A DNA stretch of 64,000 nucleotides from Cellulomonas carbonis (GTDB lineage Bacteria; Actinomycetota; Actinomycetes; Actinomycetales; Cellulomonadaceae), in the NCBI RefSeq assembly GCF_014636275.1, contig NZ_BMEB01000002.1:744001-808000 (forward strand), in the 5' to 3' direction. A program made the translations under genes and the position numbers. The notes below the pieces were generated by a model, which was not told the DNA's origin, did not search any database, and saw only the letters and a list, made by a program, of their open reading frames with translations. Positions 16,393 to 23,802 of this stretch are shown here, in pieces (position 1 is the first letter of the stretch; each line of letters begins with the position of its first letter).

Positions 16393-17727
16393 GTGAACGA
16401 GGCAGCCCGCACCGCACCGGCGGACCCCGAGGCGCGCCTGCGCGCGGCCGACCCGGGTGCCGCGTCCGAGCCCGACCTCGTCGCGCTGCGTGCCGCGGTC
16501 GACGCGCGCGTCGCCGCGGCGCCCGCGGACCAGCTCGCGCGCCGTCGACGGGTCCCGCTCGCGGCCCGCGTCGCGGCCGTGGCCGCGGCAGCGCTCGTCG
16601 TCGGCGGCGGCGGGGGGTACGCCGTCGGAGCCGCGCAGCGCGACGACGCACCCGCCCCGGCGATCGCGGTCGAGGGTGCGCCCGAGGGTGCGCCCGCGGA
16701 GGACCGGCTCGCCGTCGGGCCGCAGGCGGCGTCCGCGGCCGGTGCGGCGGAGTCCGCCGGCTCCGACGCCGTGGGTGACATGGCGGCACCGGGGTGGTCG
16801 GGTCGCGCGACGTTCACGGCGTCCGGCCTGTCGGACGAGCGCACGACCGGACGCGCGTGGTCGTTCGACGCCGCGGCGGCCTTCACCGAGCAGACCGTCG
16901 CCGACGCGGCAGCGGCGCTCGGCGTGGACGGCACGCCCGCGCTCGTCGACGGCATGTGGTCGGCCGGGCCGAACGACGGCACCGCCGCCACCGTCCAGCT
17001 CTACCCGGACGGCACGGGCTCCTTCAGCTACTACGACCCGACCAAGGACCCGTGGGCGTGCGGCGACGTGCCCGTGACCGAGGGTGGCGGCGAGGACGTG
17101 TCGTCCTCCGACCTGCCCGTCGAGCCGTGCACGCAGCGCGACCTCGGCCCCGCGCCGACGACGGACGAGGCCGCCGCGCAGCTGACCGACGCCCTGGGTC
17201 GCCTCGGTGTCGACACCGAGGCGTACGAGGTCGTCGGCGAGGAGTGGGGCGACGAGCAGTGGACGTACGCGACGGCGCACCAGGTGGTCGACGGCCGCCG
17301 GAGCGGTCTGCAGTGGAGCGCGTCGTTCACGGGCGCGGGGCTCCAGTCCCTCTACGGCTCGCTCGCGCCGCTCGTCGACCTGGGTGAGTACGACGTCGTG
17401 AGCCCGACGGAGGCCGTCGAGCGGCTGTCGGACCCGCGGTTCGCGTCCGGTGGCATGCCGATCGCGTACGCCGAGGGCTCGGAGCCGCGCGTCGAGGAGG
17501 CGCCGTCGGCGCCCGAGGTCCCCGGCTCGCTCGAACCCGGCAGCAGCCTCGCGTGGCGCGTCGACGAGGTCACGATCGTCGAGGCGCGGCTCGGCGGGGC
17601 GCTGCACACGCTGACCGACGGCGCGTCGGTGCTGGTGCCGACGTACGAGCTCGTCAGCGACTCCGGGGCGATCTGGTCGGTGCTCGCCGTCGCCGAGGAG
17701 CACCTCGACTTCGGAGCCGGACGATGA
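16393..17727 (+). CDS. Membrane-anchored extracytoplasmic protein, probable partner of the ECF sigma factor
   Basis: The 444-residue product has a cytosolic N-terminus with a helical stretch DLVALRAAVDARVAAAP and an RRRR stop. One transmembrane helix (about residues 50-78 in this numbering) follows, then a large Gly/Ser/Asp-rich outer domain with two isolated Cys. Topology and position directly behind an ECF sigma gene fit an anti-sigma factor, but no zinc-binding HxxxCxxC motif is present. I chose GTG 16393 because GGAGG lies 6 nt upstream; GTG 16363 overlaps the sigma stop (GTGA) and is the alternative. The outer domain is not recognised. Confidence 0.7.
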   Translation: MNEAARTAPADPEARLRAADPGAASEPDLVALRAAVDARVAAAPADQLARRRRVPLAARVAAVAAAALVVGGGGGYAVGAAQRDDAPAPAIAVEGAPEGAPAEDRLAVGPQAASAAGAAESAGSDAVGDMAAPGWSGRATFTASGLSDERTTGRAWSFDAAAAFTEQTVADAAAALGVDGTPALVDGMWSAGPNDGTAATVQLYPDGTGSFSYYDPTKDPWACGDVPVTEGGGEDVSSSDLPVEPCTQRDLGPAPTTDEAAAQLTDALGRLGVDTEAYEVVGEEWGDEQWTYATAHQVVDGRRSGLQWSASFTGAGLQSLYGSLAPLVDLGEYDVVSPTEAVERLSDPRFASGGMPIAYAEGSEPRVEEAPSAPEVPGSLEPGSSLAWRVDEVTIVEARLGGALHTLTDGASVLVPTYELVSDSGAIWSVLAVAEEHLDFGAGR

Positions 17728-17885
17728 CGGCGACGGCGCCCGTCCCGGCGCGCGGAGGTCCCGCGGCCGGGACGCAGGACCCGCTCGAGCGCGAGCTGCG
17801 CCGCATGGCCCTCATCCAGCGGCGCGCCGTGCTGCGTCGCTCCCGACGCCGCCCACGCACCCGGCTCACGGGGTCGGGCGCCTGA
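17724..17885 (+). CDS. 53-residue basic protein at the end of the sigma operon
   Basis: The product ends in a helix with ERELRRMALIQRRAVLRRSRRR and an Arg-rich tail. The ATG overlaps the stop of the preceding gene (ATGA) and a CGGAG-type site lies upstream, so it looks like the third translated member of the sigma/anti-sigma unit. It has no family. Its basic amphipathic helix might contact nucleic acid or membrane, which is speculation. It could also be spurious given the short length. Confidence 0.5.
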   Translation: MTATAPVPARGGPAAGTQDPLERELRRMALIQRRAVLRRSRRRPRTRLTGSGA

Positions 17886-18042
17886 CGTCACGACGGCGGC
17901 CCCAACCGCCGGACCGCCCGCTGGACCACCCGCCGGGACCTCCGCGAAGATCGTCTGACCGTGCGCGACCGGAGGCCACGGCGTAGGTTCGTGCCGCACG
18001 TGCGCTCGGGCGCGCCGTGCCGCAGGCGAGGTGGGGAGCAGC

Positions 18043-20259
18043 GTGGACGACAACCGCGAGGGCGCGACGGAGGGGCCGGTGGACGAGCCGCCGCGCCTGA
18101 CCCGACGTCAGCTGCGGCTCGCGGCGCAGGCCGCGGAGCAGCCCACGCGCGAGTCGGCGCCCGAGACGACCGCACCGACCGCGGGGACCGCACCGACCGC
18201 GGGGACCGGACCGGGCCAGGGGACCGCACCGGATGCGGGCGCGACGGCGAGCGAGGGCACGGCGGGGGACGAGGTCGTCGTGCCGCGCGTCGAGGTCCGC
18301 GAGCCCGGCACGCTGCGACGACGCCCCGACGGCGAGCCCTCGACACCCGCCGACGACGGTGCCTCGTCGGGCGGCCCGTCCGGCGCGCCGGCGCACGACG
18401 CGGCGACCGGCGCGCAGCACGTGGTCGCGGCCACGCCGGAGCGGGGCACCGTCGTGGGTGGGGCGCCCGCCGTCGTGCCCGGCGGCGGTCTGCGCCCCGT
18501 CCGCGCACCCTCGCCGACGACCCCGGCCGCGTCCCCTGCCGGACCCGCCGCGACGAGCGACGCGACCGAGGACGGGGCCGACGCCGAGCGGGACCGGACC
18601 CCGGAGGCAGCGCGCGCCGCCGAGGGCGTGCGAGCGCAGGAGGACGAGCGCCCGGACGAGGGCGTGCGAGCGCAGGAGGACGAGCGCCCGGACGAGGGCG
18701 TGCGAGCGCAGGAGGACGAGCACCCGGACGAGGGCGTGCGAGCGCAGCAGGACGAGGTCCCGTCCGAGGACACGCAGCCGGTCGAGCCGCCGCCTGCCGC
18801 GGCCGCGGAGGCCGCGCCGCCCGGCGACGAGCGGGCCGACGTCCCGGACGAGGCCGCCGCGCGTGGTCCGGCCGACGTGGCAGCCCCCGTCCCCACCGCC
18901 CCGGAGCCTGTCGTGCCCGACCCGCTGCTGTCGCCCGTGATGCCCGCGCAGGTCCCCGAGGAGCCGGAGGTCGACGACGTGCGCTGGGTGGGCCCGCCCC
19001 CCGACTCGGCAGCAGGCGAGCGGCCCGGTCCGCCCCGCCCGTCCTGGCCGTCGCCGTCCGCGCGGCGGGACCTCGAGGACACCCGACCGGTCCCGCGACT
19101 GGACGCGGACGCCCCGGCGGCGTCCGGCGGCTCCGCCGTGCCGACCGCGCCCGTGCGGACGAGCGCGCGCCCGGCCGGCTCGACGCCCGTGCGCCCGGCG
19201 ACCGCCGGCCCGACGTCCGCCCCGCCATCAGCCCCGCCGTCCGCCCCGACAGCCGGCCCCACGTCCGGCCTGTCGCCGGCCGCCGGGACGGACGCGTCCG
19301 GGTCGCCGTGGGCGCACACCACCGGCACGCTCCCGACGCTCGGGGACCTGCTCGCGTCGCGGCCCGAGGCCCCCGCGGGTCCCGCGCAGCGGGGCTGGCG
19401 CGGTGCGCTCGGCCGGCTGACGGGCGGCCTCGTGGCGCTCCCGCCCGGGCCGGCCGAGCAGCGCCACCGGTCGGCCATCGCACGCGTCCAGCGGGACCTC
19501 GACGGGCCCAAGACCGTCGTCGTGATCAACCCGAAGGGCGGCGCGCACAAGACGACTGCGACGCTCCTGGTCGCCGCGACATTCGGCTCCTACCGCGGCG
19601 GCTACACGCTCGCGTGGGACAACAACGAGACGCGCGGCACGCTCGGCTGGCGGTCCCAGCACGGGCGGCACCAGAGCACCGCGGTGGACCTCCTCGCGGA
19701 CCTCCCGCGGTTCGACGACCCGAGCCGTGCGCGCGTGGGCGACCTCGACGCGTACGTGCGCTCGCAGTCGGCGCAGTTCGACGTGCTCGCGTCGGACGAG
19801 GACGCCGCGTCGGCCGCCTCGATCGACGCCGCGGCGTTCCGCGCGCTGCACCGGACGCTGTCGCGCTTCTACCGGCTGCTCGTCGTGGACACGGGCAACA
19901 ACATGCGCGCGTCGAACTGGCAGGCCGCGATCGAGGCGGCCGACCAGGTCGTCATCGTCTCGACCGTCCGCGAGGACACGTCGCAGTCGGCGGCCTGGGC
20001 GGTCGACGCGCTGCGGGCGGCCGGCAAGGAGGACCTCGTCCGCAACGCCGTGACGGTGCTGTCCGACCCGGCGACACGACGTGACGCCGCGCTGGCCCGC
20101 CGGCTGCACGACCACTTCGGCCGCCTGACCCGCGTTGTGATCGACGTGCCGTACGACGCCGCGCTCGTGGGCGGGGGACCGCTCGACGTCGGGGCCCTGT
20201 CGCGCGAGAGCCGGGAGGCGTGGCTCCAGGTCACCGCCGCGGTCGCCGACGGCCTCTGA
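18043..20259 (+). CDS. MinD/ParA-like ATPase with very long disordered N-terminus
   Basis: The 738-residue protein has about 480 residues of Pro/Ala/Glu-rich disorder, including four 12-residue repeats (EGVRAQEDERPD), then a MinD/ParA-type ATPase. The deviant Walker A is VVVINPKGGAHKTTATLL (Lys of PKGG at about residue 498), with VVDTGNNMRASNW as Walker B-like. The P-loop has His where GKTT proteins have Gly; both lysines are kept. Such ATPases position cell-division, chromosome or secretion machinery; ESX-linked EspI-type proteins have similar architecture, but no ESX gene is nearby. GTG 18043 is preferred (GGGGAG upstream) over GTG 18031. Confidence 0.82.
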   Translation: MDDNREGATEGPVDEPPRLTRRQLRLAAQAAEQPTRESAPETTAPTAGTAPTAGTGPGQGTAPDAGATASEGTAGDEVVVPRVEVREPGTLRRRPDGEPSTPADDGASSGGPSGAPAHDAATGAQHVVAATPERGTVVGGAPAVVPGGGLRPVRAPSPTTPAASPAGPAATSDATEDGADAERDRTPEAARAAEGVRAQEDERPDEGVRAQEDERPDEGVRAQEDEHPDEGVRAQQDEVPSEDTQPVEPPPAAAAEAAPPGDERADVPDEAAARGPADVAAPVPTAPEPVVPDPLLSPVMPAQVPEEPEVDDVRWVGPPPDSAAGERPGPPRPSWPSPSARRDLEDTRPVPRLDADAPAASGGSAVPTAPVRTSARPAGSTPVRPATAGPTSAPPSAPPSAPTAGPTSGLSPAAGTDASGSPWAHTTGTLPTLGDLLASRPEAPAGPAQRGWRGALGRLTGGLVALPPGPAEQRHRSAIARVQRDLDGPKTVVVINPKGGAHKTTATLLVAATFGSYRGGYTLAWDNNETRGTLGWRSQHGRHQSTAVDLLADLPRFDDPSRARVGDLDAYVRSQSAQFDVLASDEDAASAASIDAAAFRALHRTLSRFYRLLVVDTGNNMRASNWQAAIEAADQVVIVSTVREDTSQSAAWAVDALRAAGKEDLVRNAVTVLSDPATRRDAALARRLHDHFGRLTRVVIDVPYDAALVGGGPLDVGALSRESREAWLQVTAAVADGL
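18622..18765 (+). repeat. Four 36-bp in-frame tandem repeats
   Basis: The units start at 18622, 18658, 18694 and 18730. The first two are identical, the third has one change, and the fourth decays at its 3' end. They encode EGVRAQEDERPD-type units in the disordered region of the MinD-like protein. Identity at DNA level implies recent duplication, so copy number may vary between strains. Confidence 0.9.
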
Positions 20260-20272
20260 GTCGCGGCCCGCA

Positions 20273-21145
20273 TCACGCGTCGAGCGTGCGGGCCGCGGCG
20301 CGGACGGCCGCGCTGAGGCGGTCCACGGTCGCGGTCCGCAGCCGCCAGCACTGCCAGTGCAGCGGTACCTCGACGTCGTCGGCGGGGAGGCGCACGAGGC
20401 GACCGGTGGTCAGGTCGTCGCCGAGCTGGTCGCGCGGCACGACGCCCCAGCCCAGGCCCGCCCGGACCGCGGCCACGAACCCGCCGGGCGAGGGCACGTG
20501 ATGGGTCGGCGGCGGGACGCGGACACCCTGCGCCGCGAGGACGCGGTCCTGGAGCTCGTCCTTGCGGTCGAAGCGGACGACGGGTGTCCCCGCCCACCCC
20601 GGTCCCTCGCGGGCGAGCAGGCGGTCGGCGACCGACGGTGCCGCGACCGGCACGTAGCGCATCGTGCCGAGCCGCTCGACCGAGCAGCCCTGCACCGCCT
20701 CGGCGTCGGACGTCACGGCCGCGACGGCCGCACCCGAGCGCAGCAGGGCGCTCGAGTGGTCCTGGTCCTCGACGTGCAGCCGCAGCGTGACGTCCGTCCA
20801 GCCGGCGGCGGACGCCAGGACCGCGCGGAACCACGTCGCGAGCGAGTCGGCGTTCACGGCGACGGAGACCTCGCGCGTCGGCGCGTCCGTGCCCGAGAGC
20901 GCTGCGAGGGCCTCGGACTCGACGAGCGCCTGCTGGCGCGCCATGCGGAGCAGCACGTCGCCCGCGGGCGTCGTGCGTGCGGGGGAGGTGCGGACGACGA
21001 CGACGTGGCCCACCGCGGCCTCGAGGGCGCGGACCCGCTGGCTGATCGCCGACGGGGTGACCGAGAGCGCGCGGGCCGCGGCGTCGAACGTGCCGTGGTC
21101 GACGATCGCCGCGAGGGCGGCGAGCTGCTCGGGTCGGACGCGCAT
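20273..21145 (-). CDS. lysG: LysR-family regulator of the LysG/ArgP type
   Basis: The 290-residue protein has an N-terminal winged helix (LAALAAIVDHGTFDAAARAL, then TPSAISQRVRALEAAVG) and a C-terminal effector domain. The motif AISQRVRALE is characteristic of ArgP/LysG, which senses lysine or arginine and activates the divergent exporter gene. The adjacent lysE at 21215 confirms this pairing. The ATG at 21145 leaves a 69-bp divergent promoter region containing a GAAGCGA...TCGCTTC inverted repeat. Expected role: activation of lysE when intracellular basic amino acids rise. Confidence 0.92.
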   Translation of the reverse strand: MRVRPEQLAALAAIVDHGTFDAAARALSVTPSAISQRVRALEAAVGHVVVVRTSPARTTPAGDVLLRMARQQALVESEALAALSGTDAPTREVSVAVNADSLATWFRAVLASAAGWTDVTLRLHVEDQDHSSALLRSGAAVAAVTSDAEAVQGCSVERLGTMRYVPVAAPSVADRLLAREGPGWAGTPVVRFDRKDELQDRVLAAQGVRVPPPTHHVPSPGGFVAAVRAGLGWGVVPRDQLGDDLTTGRLVRLPADDVEVPLHWQCWRLRTATVDRLSAAVRAAARTLDA

Positions 21146-21182
21146 GAAGCGATGCTAATGACGGCGAAGGAACTGTCGCTTC
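21146..21182. promoter_or_regulatory. Inverted repeat GAAGCGA-N23-TCGCTTC in the lysG-lysE divergent region
   Basis: Arms at 21146-21152 and 21176-21182 flank an A/T-containing centre (GATGCTAATGACG). The right arm overlaps a TTCACT -35-like element 17 nt before the lysE -10 box, as expected for LysR-type activation. Confidence 0.5.
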
Positions 21183-21202
21183 ACTTCATCGGTGCACGGC
21201 CG

Positions 21203-21208
21203 TAGCGT
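21203..21208 (+). promoter_or_regulatory. -10 box TAGCGT, leaderless lysE
   Basis: TAGCGT ends 6 nt before the GTG at 21215. TTCACT lies 17 nt upstream as a possible -35. Confidence 0.65.
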
Positions 21209-21214
21209 CGCCGC

Positions 21215-21826
21215 GTGCTCTCCGTCGCTCCCGTCGTCCTCACCGGTCTCGTGACCGGCCTGTCGCTCATCGTCGCGATCGGCGCGCAGAACGCGTGGGT
21301 GCTGCGCCAGGGCCTGCTCCGCGAGCACGTCGGCCCGGTCGTCGCGATCTGCGCGGTCTCCGACGCGGTGCTCGTCGCGGTCGGCGTCGCCGGCATGGGT
21401 GCGGTGGTCGACCGGCACCCCGGGCTCGTGGACGGCATGCGGTGGGTCGGCGCGGCGTACCTCGCGGCGTTCGGCCTGCGGTCGCTGTGGTCGGCCCGAC
21501 GTCCCGGTGCGCTCGAGCCGGCCCGGCCGGACGACCGCGGACGCCTGCGCGCCGTCGTCGGCGTCACGCTCGCCCTCACGTGGCTCAACCCGCACGTCTA
21601 CCTCGACACGGTGCTGCTGCTCGGGTCGCTCGCGCAGGACCACGGTGCGGACCGGTGGTGGTTCGCTGCGGGTGCGCTCGTCGCGAGCGCGCTGTGGTTC
21701 ACGGGGCTGGGGTTCGGCGCGCGGTGGGCGTCCCGCTGGGCGCGGCGCCCGTCGACCTGGCGCGTCCTCGACGTCGTCGTCGGCGTCGTGATGCTCGCGC
21801 TCGCGGTCGGGCTCGTGGCGGGCTGA
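21215..21826 (+). CDS. lysE: LysE/ArgO amino-acid exporter
   Basis: The 203-residue membrane protein has about six hydrophobic helices. It carries the family markers VAIGAQNAWVLRQGL near the N-terminus and LALTWLNPHVYLDTVLLLG in the middle. It exports L-lysine or L-arginine through the cytoplasmic membrane, preventing toxic accumulation during peptide growth. It is divergent from its probable activator lysG. The GTG at 21215 is chosen because TAGCGT ends 6 nt before it; no Shine-Dalgarno is present. Confidence 0.93.
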   Translation: MLSVAPVVLTGLVTGLSLIVAIGAQNAWVLRQGLLREHVGPVVAICAVSDAVLVAVGVAGMGAVVDRHPGLVDGMRWVGAAYLAAFGLRSLWSARRPGALEPARPDDRGRLRAVVGVTLALTWLNPHVYLDTVLLLGSLAQDHGADRWWFAAGALVASALWFTGLGFGARWASRWARRPSTWRVLDVVVGVVMLALAVGLVAG

Positions 21827-21905
21827 CGTCCGCACCACCGACGGCGCGCCGCCCGGGGCACGTGCCCCTGTGCGCGCACGGGCGGACCCGGGCACGATGG
21901 GGATC

Positions 21906-22739
21906 ATGACCACGAGCATCGACGCACCACGGACCGTGCTCGTCACCGGGGCAGGCCGAGGGATCGGCCGGGGCCTGGCCCTGGGCCTCGCCGCCGCGGG
22001 GTGGTCGGTCGCCCTGGTGGGCCGCACGCGCGAGCACCTCGAGGCCGTCGCGGCCGAGATCGAGCAGGCCGGGCCGCCCGACGGCGTGCGCACCCTCGTC
22101 CTGGCTGTCGACGTGACCGACGCCGACGGCGTGCGCGACGTGGTCGCGACGGCCGAGCGCGAGCTCGACGGCCTCGGCCTCGTGGTCAACAACGCAGGCG
22201 TGATCGAGCGCACCGAGGGCCCGTTCGCCGACGACGACGTCGAGGACGCGTGGCGCGTCGTCGAGGTCAACGTGCGCGGGCCCATGGTCGTCACGCACGC
22301 CGTGCTGCCCGGCATGGTGCGGCGCGGTGGCGGGCGGATCGCCAACGTCAACTCCGGTTCCGGCTACCACGCGAGCCGCAGCTACACGGGGTACGGGATC
22401 AGCAAGGGTGCGCTCGCGCGGCTCACGACGCTCGTGGACGCGCAGTACCGCGACCGGGGCGTCCGCGTCTTCGACGTCGCCCCCGGCGTCGTCCGGACCG
22501 ACATGACCGGCTCGATGCCGCTGCACGACGACCGCGAGGAGTGGACGCCCGTCGAGGCGAGCGTCGACCTGCTCGTGGGCATCGGCGAGGGACGGCTCGA
22601 CGCCCTGTCGGGCCGGTTCTTCCGCGCCGGCGCCGACACCGTCGACGAGCTCGTCTCCCGCACCGACGAGATCCTCGCCGCGGACGCCCGCCGTCTGCGG
22701 CTCGTGCCCTACGGCGACCAGGACCCGCTGCGCACGTGA
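21906..22739 (+). CDS. Short-chain dehydrogenase/reductase
   Basis: The 277-residue protein is a classical SDR with the cofactor motif TGAGRGIG, the NNAG motif, a catalytic Ser region (VNSGSGYH) and the YGISK active site. Arg residues following the first strand (VGRTRE) favour NADP(H). The substrate is unknown. The ATG at 21906 gives the family-like N-terminus; an ATG at 21897 is also in frame. The upstream CACGAT 7 nt before the start might be a weak -10. It is convergent with the glycosyltransferase-like gene, with stops only 1 nt apart. Confidence 0.87.
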   Translation: MTTSIDAPRTVLVTGAGRGIGRGLALGLAAAGWSVALVGRTREHLEAVAAEIEQAGPPDGVRTLVLAVDVTDADGVRDVVATAERELDGLGLVVNNAGVIERTEGPFADDDVEDAWRVVEVNVRGPMVVTHAVLPGMVRRGGGRIANVNSGSGYHASRSYTGYGISKGALARLTTLVDAQYRDRGVRVFDVAPGVVRTDMTGSMPLHDDREEWTPVEASVDLLVGIGEGRLDALSGRFFRAGADTVDELVSRTDEILAADARRLRLVPYGDQDPLRT

Positions 22740-22740
22740 G

Positions 22741-23802
22741 TCACAGGTGCGCGACGGGCCCGAACCACTCCTCGACGCGCTCCGCGATCGCCCGCTCGAA
22801 CGCGTCGTCGTCGTGCCGGGCGCGCAGCCACTCGACGAAGTCGCCGCCCGCGACCTCGTCGAGCTCCTTGCGGCACACGTCGGGCTCGGTCACGGCGCGC
22901 AGGAGCATCTCCTCGGCCTCGAACGGCGTCCGGTACACGAACGGGTAGCCGGGCGGCAGGATCGCGTGGACCCACGGCCGGTCGGGGAAGACCCCGACCG
23001 CGCCGGCCACGAGCGCCTCGATGTACTCCAGGCCGTACGACTCCTCCGACGCGGTCGCCAGGAACGCCGTCGTGCGCGCCAGGGCGTGCCAGTAGTCCTC
23101 GCGCGTCGCCGTGAGCGGGCCGACCCACGCCCACTCGTGGCGCGACAGCGCCATCGCGTCGTCCGAGATGAGGTGCGACTCGTGCAGGCGCGCCTCGACC
23201 CGGATGGGCGTGCGGCGCGCGACGCGCGCGACGACGTCGAGGAACAGCTGCGGCTGCTTGCGCTCGGACAGGTAGATCGCGGGGTAGAGGACGACGGGCA
23301 CCGACGTCTCGCGGCGCGGCTGGACGTGCTCGAGGCGGATGCCGAGGTTGACCCACGCGACGCGGGCCTTCTCGGCGAGCTGCGGGACGGTCCAGAACGC
23401 GACGAGCTCACGGACCTCGGCCGCGGTGCGCTCCGAGTTGGCGAAGGTCGGGAACAGCGCGCACGACAGCGCGAGCGCGCTCCGCTCGACGCGGTGCCGG
23501 TTCTGCGACGTGCTCCACCAGACGAAGTTCATGACCTTCGGCTCGTCGCACGTGCGGCGCAGCGTCTCCCACACGCTCACGGAGTCCAGGACGTCCATGG
23601 TGATGACGACGGTGTCCGAGCCGTCGACGAACTCCAGCGGGAGGACGTCGAAGCCCGCGTGACGGCGCGGCCCCGCGCCGACGACGAGCGCGCCGGGGAA
23701 CACCCGCAGGAGGCGCCGGACGAGCGTCGCGCCGGCGTCGTGCCCCGCGACGTGGCCGTCCGGGTCGACGACCGCGGACTCGTACCGGATGGCGACCTTC
23801 AT
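22741..23802 (-). CDS. Glycosyltransferase-like protein coupled to hppA
   Basis: The 353-residue protein begins MKVAIRYESAVVDPDGHVAGHDAGATLVRRLLRVFPGALVVG and contains SERKQPQLFLDVVARVA and a C-terminal domain with ATASEESYGLEYIEALVAGAVGVFPDRPW. The last part closely resembles the donor-binding E-x7-E region of GT-B family 4 glycosyltransferases. Acceptor and donor are unknown. Its ATG overlaps the hppA stop (ATGA) and has GAGGAGG 7 nt upstream, so it is co-translated with the proton pyrophosphatase, an unusual pairing. No membrane segment is evident. Confidence 0.75.
   Translation of the reverse strand: MKVAIRYESAVVDPDGHVAGHDAGATLVRRLLRVFPGALVVGAGPRRHAGFDVLPLEFVDGSDTVVITMDVLDSVSVWETLRRTCDEPKVMNFVWWSTSQNRHRVERSALALSCALFPTFANSERTAAEVRELVAFWTVPQLAEKARVAWVNLGIRLEHVQPRRETSVPVVLYPAIYLSERKQPQLFLDVVARVARRTPIRVEARLHESHLISDDAMALSRHEWAWVGPLTATREDYWHALARTTAFLATASEESYGLEYIEALVAGAVGVFPDRPWVHAILPPGYPFVYRTPFEAEEMLLRAVTEPDVCRKELDEVAGGDFVEWLRARHDDDAFERAIAERVEEWFGPVAHL

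Noticed and set aside
18622..18765. CRISPR-like array
   Set aside because: The 36-bp repeats are contiguous with no spacers and lie in frame inside a coding sequence.
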